A stretch of DNA of 7,090 nucleotides from DASRJX01 sp035649235 (GTDB taxonomy: Bacteria > Acidobacteriota > Polarisedimenticolia > Gp22-AA2), in contig DASRJX010000123.1 of assembly GCA_035649235.1 (NCBI GenBank), forward strand, positions 1 through 7,090. Direction: 5' to 3'. Shown piece by piece: positions 5,155 to 7,090 of the stretch. Position numbers and translations under genes: made by a program. Positions within the stretch are counted from its first letter, which is position 1. Every line of letters starts with the position of its first letter. The notes beneath the pieces are model-generated. The model worked only from the letters and a program-made list of their open reading frames with translations. It was not told the origin of the DNA and did not search any database.

Positions 5155-6387
5155 ATGACACCGACGCCGCCACGACGACCGCCCGTGGACCACGCGTCGA
5201 TCCGGCGCGACCGGATCAACGTCCTCTTGCCGCGCATCCTGAAGGAGCAGGGGATCGACGCCTGGCTCACCTTCACGCGCGAGAACACCCAGGATCCGAT
5301 CCTGGCCGTGTTCGGCCTTTCGCACATCGTCGCTCGCGGCGCGTTCCTGTTCGTCCGCAAGGGAGAAGCCTTCCGCCGGATCGCCGTGGCCGCCTCCTAC
5401 GACGTCGACCCGATCCAGAAGACGGGCCTGTTCGAGGAGGTGATCGCCTACCAATCGGAGGGCGTCAAGCCGCACCTCAGGAAGGTGGTCGACGATCTCG
5501 CGCCGGATCGGATCGCGGTCAACATGTCGCGCGACGTGACCATCGCCGACGGCCTGACGGTCGGGCTGCGGCAGTACCTCGACGAGACGCTCGGCCCCCA
5601 CACCCAGAGGTTCGTCTCGGCGGAGCGCGTGGTCGTGTCGCTCCTGGCGAGGAAGCTGCCGGCCGAGATCGCGGCCCTGGAAGAAGCGGTCACCGGCACG
5701 CAGCGCATCATCGCCGAGGCCCTCACGTCAGAGCGTGTGAAGCCCGACGTGACGACCGAGCGGGCCCTGGCGGATTGGATGGCGGCCCGGGCCAGAGAGC
5801 TCGGGTACGAGGTCCCCTTCGAATCGGTCGTCGTGGGGCCGGCGCGCGGACATTCGGAGCCGACCGATCGGATCATCCGGCGGGGAGACGTCATCCGCAT
5901 CGACTGGGGAGCGTCGTACGGCGGCTACTGCGGCGACATCCAGCGCACGGCCTACGTCCTGAAGCCGGGGGAGACGGCGGCCCCGGCCTGGCTGGAGCGC
6001 CTGTTCGCCGCCACGCTGAAGGCGAACCGCGCCGCGCTCCGGGCGCTGCGCCCTGGCAACACCGGCCTCGACGTCGACACGGCGGCGCGCCTGTCGCTCG
6101 CGGCCGACGGCTACCCCGAGTACCCGCACGGCACCGGCCACGCCATCGGCCTCAAGGTGCACGACGTCGGGCCGCTCCTGGGCCCTGACTGGCGGGAGCG
6201 TTACGGCGACGCGGTCCGCTTCACGATCGAGCCGGACCAGGTGTTCGCCGTCGAGCCGCTCATCTACATCAAGCCGCCCGAGATCGACTACGACTTCCAC
6301 ACGGGGCTGGAGGAGGACGCCGTGGTCGGACCCGAGGGGGCTCGCTGCATAGGGACGCCGCAGACTTCGGTCATCCTGATCCGCTAG
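5155..6387 (+). CDS. M24 family metallopeptidase (Xaa-Pro aminopeptidase-like), cytosolic
   Basis: The product is 410 residues with no signal peptide. The ATG at 5155 has GAGGAG (5139-5144) about 10 nt upstream. Residues about 15-165 form a creatinase/prolidase-type N-terminal domain. Residues about 175-405 form the pita-bread catalytic domain. All five dimetal ligands of M24 are visible: Asp250 in RIDWG, Asp261 in GDIQRT, His329 in GTGHAIG, Glu367 in AVEP and Glu387 in LEEDAVV. His336 in KVHD is the additional conserved catalytic His. Such enzymes remove the first residue of peptides whose second residue is Pro, or act on related substrates. The gene follows the exported dipeptidase-cyclase fusion by 31 nt and is probably co-transcribed, so it may finish, in the cytosol, peptides released outside. 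Family assignment is firm; the exact substrate is not shown. It ends in TAG. Confidence 0.95.
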   Translation: MTPTPPRRPPVDHASIRRDRINVLLPRILKEQGIDAWLTFTRENTQDPILAVFGLSHIVARGAFLFVRKGEAFRRIAVAASYDVDPIQKTGLFEEVIAYQSEGVKPHLRKVVDDLAPDRIAVNMSRDVTIADGLTVGLRQYLDETLGPHTQRFVSAERVVVSLLARKLPAEIAALEEAVTGTQRIIAEALTSERVKPDVTTERALADWMAARARELGYEVPFESVVVGPARGHSEPTDRIIRRGDVIRIDWGASYGGYCGDIQRTAYVLKPGETAAPAWLERLFAATLKANRAALRALRPGNTGLDVDTAARLSLAADGYPEYPHGTGHAIGLKVHDVGPLLGPDWRERYGDAVRFTIEPDQVFAVEPLIYIKPPEIDYDFHTGLEEDAVVGPEGARCIGTPQTSVILIR

Positions 6388-6408
6388 CGATCCGGTAGAC
6401 TGTCGCCC

Positions 6409-6437
6409 GCCGCGGCCGGCCGTCGCCGCCGGCGGCC
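6409..6437. repeat. Very GC-rich inverted repeats between the M24 gene and the lipoprotein gene
   Basis: GCCGGC (6415-6420) can pair with GCCGGC (6428-6433) across a 7-nt loop. Alternatively the 12-bp perfect palindrome GCCGCCGGCGGC (6425-6436) can fold. Only a CTTC follows, so it is a poor intrinsic terminator. It could still attenuate read-through from the M24 gene into the lipoprotein gene or act as a protein site. Low sequence complexity makes chance occurrence likely. Confidence 0.25.
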
Positions 6438-6453
6438 TTCCCGGGAGGTGTCC

Positions 6454-7090
6454 ATGATCGCTCGTCGCCCCGTCCCGACCATCAGCCCGGCCGCCGCGCG
6501 AGCCGCCGCGCGGCCAACGAAACCCGCCGCCACCGTGGCGGCGCTCCTGGCCGCGGCCGCGCTCTTGCCGCTACTCGGCTGCGCTCGGGACGCCAGGAAA
6601 CAGGTCGAAGACTCGGCCTTCCGCAAGGACGTCATCGAGGCCCTGGTCACGGACCCGGCCCGGCGCCAGGAGGTCATCGACCGGCTGGTTGGGACCCCCA
6701 CCGACCGGCCAGCCGTCATCGAACGGATCCTGAAGGACGAGAGCGCCGCCGGGGATCTGGTGGGGATCATCCTCAAAGACGATCGCGGCAAGGCACTCGT
6801 CGTCAGCAAGGTCACGGCCGATGATGCGGGGGCGAAGACTTTCATCCGGATGCTGATGCTCACGGGGGCCATGGGGGCCTCGATGACGCAGCAGCAGGCG
6901 GAGATGCTGGGCATGGGGGAGGCGTTCGCGTACGGCAACCGCCGGCGCACCATTTCCGACTTGAGGAGGTTCGGCCAGGTGGTCGAGGAGTGGTCGAAGA
7001 AGGAAGGCCACTACCCGGACTGCCAGGATCTGTCGGCGGTCAATTCGTGCCTGGTCAAGAAGCTCCAGCCGGAAACGGTCGCGGCGCTCC
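6454..7090 (+). CDS. Lipoprotein with helical repeats and a pseudopilin-like C-terminal region (3' end cut off)
   Basis: The first 212 codons are present and the gene runs off the right edge. ATG 6454 has GGGAGG (6443-6448) 5 nt upstream. A long basic, Ala-rich n-region is followed by LLAAAALLPLLGC, a good lipobox with Cys43 as the lipidated residue. GTG at 6535 could give a shorter signal but lacks as good a ribosome site. Residues about 50-100 carry repeated helical phrases of the type DVIEALVTDPARRQEVIDRLV. Residues about 165-212 (RRTISDLRRFGQVVEEWSKKEGHYPD, listed here in part as TISDLRRFGQVVEEW then KKEGHYPDC) resemble the post-helix part of type II secretion GspG-like pseudopilins. Those proteins typically have TxSDLRxIxxAxExYxxxxGxYP. 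The usual pilin N-terminal helix is absent, replaced by the lipoprotein part. Cys202 and Cys210 may form a disulfide. Function is unknown; an outer-membrane or periplasmic anchor role is an inference. Confidence 0.85.
   Translation, partial: MIARRPVPTISPAAARAAARPTKPAATVAALLAAAALLPLLGCARDARKQVEDSAFRKDVIEALVTDPARRQEVIDRLVGTPTDRPAVIERILKDESAAGDLVGIILKDDRGKALVVSKVTADDAGAKTFIRMLMLTGAMGASMTQQQAEMLGMGEAFAYGNRRRTISDLRRFGQVVEEWSKKEGHYPDCQDLSAVNSCLVKKLQPETVAAL

Noticed and set aside
3390..5360. Long open minus-strand frame (656 codons) antisense to the dipeptidase-cyclase gene
   Set aside because: Only its last 77 codons (3620-3390) are real, as the N-terminus of the selenoprotein. The rest is Arg/Gly/Val-rich antisense shadow opposite two well-defined enzyme domains.

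Overview
This is a GC-rich bacterial window with short intergenic gaps, purine-rich ribosome binding sites and many exported proteins. TGA is used as an ordinary stop in at least three other genes, so this is not a recoded-UGA genome. The secreted protein at 241-1185 and the lipoprotein with a pseudopilin-like tail at the right edge resemble proteins I associate with Acidobacteriota-type soil or sediment genomes (Thermoanaerobaculia/Polarisedimenticolia-like). That placement is an impression from protein style, not a demonstration.

Layout from left to right. (1) 1-130, minus: N-terminus of a YgiD/LigB-type 4,5-DOPA extradiol dioxygenase, cut by the window edge. (2) 241-1185, plus: secreted lamin-tail-like protein behind a good sigma70-type promoter. 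(3) 3620-1247, minus: a tightly coupled three-gene operon encoding a thioredoxin-fold protein, a DmpA-type P1 peptidase and a four-repeat Cys-rich protein. All three have export signals, and adjacent genes overlap by 4 bp. (4) 3693-6387, plus, divergent from that operon: an exported fusion of a VanX-type D-Ala-D-Ala dipeptidase with a kynurenine-formamidase-like cyclase, followed by a cytosolic M24 aminopeptidase. (5) 6454-7090, plus: a lipoprotein with a pseudopilin-like C-terminal region, cut by the right edge.

The main discovery is in the minus-strand operon. The thioredoxin-like gene (3620-3051) is interrupted by one in-frame TGA at 3392-3390, exactly where the first cysteine of the redox motif should be (WTFG-U-INC). 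The frame then stays open and conserved to the C-terminus, including the cis-Pro. A 7-bp hairpin with a G-leading loop lies 16 nt after the TGA, where a bacterial SECIS element is expected. I read this as an exported selenoprotein with a UxxC active site. An ordinary gene caller would split it or miss it. The two downstream genes start on the preceding stop codons, so their translation may depend on selenocysteine insertion. The last of them is a Cys-rich, probably metal-binding exported protein that is a plausible redox client.

Functionally, the two divergent transcripts together carry a P1 aminopeptidase, a D-Ala-D-Ala dipeptidase domain and an M24 aminopeptidase. This suggests processing of unusual or D-residue peptides across the envelope, next to a selenium-dependent thiol-redox step.
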